Position numbers and translations under genes: made by a program. Of a stretch of DNA of 29,564 nucleotides, positions 29,083-29,564 are shown piece after piece (positions within the stretch are counted from its first letter, which is position 1; every line of letters starts with the position of its first letter). The stretch is from the NCBI GenBank assembly GCA_027314465.1, contig DAHVAU010000024.1, forward strand, positions 1-29,564. Reading direction: 5' to 3'. Under the pieces are notes generated by a model. The model saw only the letters and a program-made list of their open reading frames with translations. It did no database searches and was not told where the DNA came from. The stretch is from Microcaldota archaeon. Its GTDB lineage: Archaea; Micrarchaeota; Micrarchaeia; Micrarchaeales; CABMGC01.

Positions 29083-29564
29083 TCAGCTCTCAGGCTTGCT
29101 GCTTCCAAGCGGCTTTATCTTTGCCAGGTCCTCCTTCCTTATCGCAAGCCTGACGGATCCGGTGCCTATTGGTATCTGCTTGCCTACGAGTATGTTCTCC
29201 GTAACTCCCTTCATGGGGTCTACCTCGCCGTATGCGGCTGCATGTATCAGGTGCTTGAGCGTCTCTTCATATGCGGCCCTTGCGAATACTGATCTCTTCT
29301 CGCCGCTCAGTCCGTGCCTGCCGACCCCCTTTATCATGCCGCTTGCTGTCATCGCGTCTGCTATGAGGAACAGGTGCCTCTCGTCTACCGAGATCTTCTG
29401 CTCCTTGAGCGTCTTGCCCAGCTCCAGGGCCAGCGCATTGCGCGCGGCCTCTACGCCATAGAGCTTGTAAACTGCGAATACGTCGTTAGTGGTGGTCCTG
29501 GATGCGTCTACTCCATCAACTCACATTATGCCATCGATGTTGCTGCCTGCTGACACCAGGTAAT
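29083..29564 (-). CDS. rpoA2: RNA polymerase subunit A'' (Rpo1C), 3' part, with an in-frame TGA
   Basis: The C-terminal part of the largest polymerase subunit's second half, running off the window edge. Recognisable segments are G-V-D-A-S-R-T-T-T-N-D-V, V-D-E-R-H-L-F-L-I-A-D, M-T-A-S-G, G-R-H-G-L-S-G-E-K-R-S-V-F-A-R-A-A-Y-E and the end P-I-G-T-G-S-V, all typical of Rpo1C. The frame is open from 29083 to 29520, then has TGA at 29521-29523. Upstream, thirteen more codons continue the same frame and read S-A-G-S-N-I-D-G-I-M, as expected for the subunit. No ATG, GTG or TTG occurs in frame for 56 codons after the TGA. The true stop at 29083-29085 is also TGA. Confidence 0.92.

Noticed and set aside
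29083..29564. Genome-wide reassignment of TGA to an amino acid
   Set aside because: TGA ends several genes cleanly here (aglB, thermosome, hisS, polB, tatD and rpoA2 itself), and no other gene shows internal TGA, so reassignment cannot explain the rpoA2 case.
1..29564. CRISPR arrays, insertion sequences, integrase genes or tRNA-linked integration sites
   Set aside because: No repeated spacer pattern, transposase or integrase motif, or direct repeat at the two tRNA genes was seen on either strand.

Overview
This window is a compact stretch of an archaeal chromosome. The archaeal assignment rests on many independent genes: RNA polymerase subunits P and A'', a histone, MCM helicase, both subunits of DNA polymerase D, a group II chaperonin (thermosome), an Lsm protein, AglB/STT3 oligosaccharyltransferase, geranylgeranyl reductase, archaeal-type adenylate and cytidylate kinases, and ribosomal proteins L34e and L14e. 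PolD together with histones argues against Crenarchaeota. Small intergenic gaps, overlapping convergent stops, a bacterial-type MetRS and many lineage-specific small proteins suggest a DPANN or ARMAN/Micrarchaeota-like organism. That placement is inference, because no rRNA gene is present.

Layout. 1-1.8 kb: the end of an L37Ae-like gene and rpoP on plus, then a minus-strand operon of histone, zinc-ribbon protein, PRC-barrel protein and HD phosphohydrolase. 1.9-6.7 kb: metG (minus) diverges from mcm (plus) over one shared AT box, and mcm is followed by a presenilin-type intramembrane aspartyl protease. 6.8-8.9 kb: thioredoxin, HisRS and a conserved unknown. 8.9-14.9 kb: geranylgeranyl reductase (minus), then AglB with an unusual N-terminal membrane/coiled-coil extension and a GT4 glycosyltransferase, met by a minus-strand RibL-like nucleotidyltransferase. 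15.1-16.8 kb: thermosome behind a perfect inverted repeat. 16.8-19.2 kb: the classical adkA - EMC3/Oxa1-like - rpl34e - cmk - rpl14e cluster. 19.3-20.6 kb: a class III PLP enzyme. 20.6-25.6 kb: the PolD operon (DP1, then DP2) on minus. 25.6-29.6 kb, all minus: UPF0147, intron-containing tRNA-Arg(UCU), TatD, an unknown possibly nuclease-like protein, Nudix, methyltransferase, tRNA-Ala(GGC), Lsm and the 3' part of rpoA2.

The content is mainly information processing (replication: MCM and PolD; transcription: RpoP and RpoA''; translation: MetRS, HisRS, two tRNAs, L34e, L14e), protein folding and membrane insertion (thermosome, EMC3-like, thioredoxin, presenilin-like protease), and envelope glycosylation and lipid saturation (AglB, GT4, GGR). 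No mobile element, CRISPR array or rRNA was seen, and no gene-free stretch exceeds 300 bases. The best leads are an in-frame TGA inside rpoA2 exactly where the conserved protein should read through, the AglB extension, a 14-nt tRNA intron with a relaxed splicing motif, inverted repeats at the thermosome, thioredoxin and PolD promoters, and several unrecognised proteins. No clearly new multi-gene system is visible.
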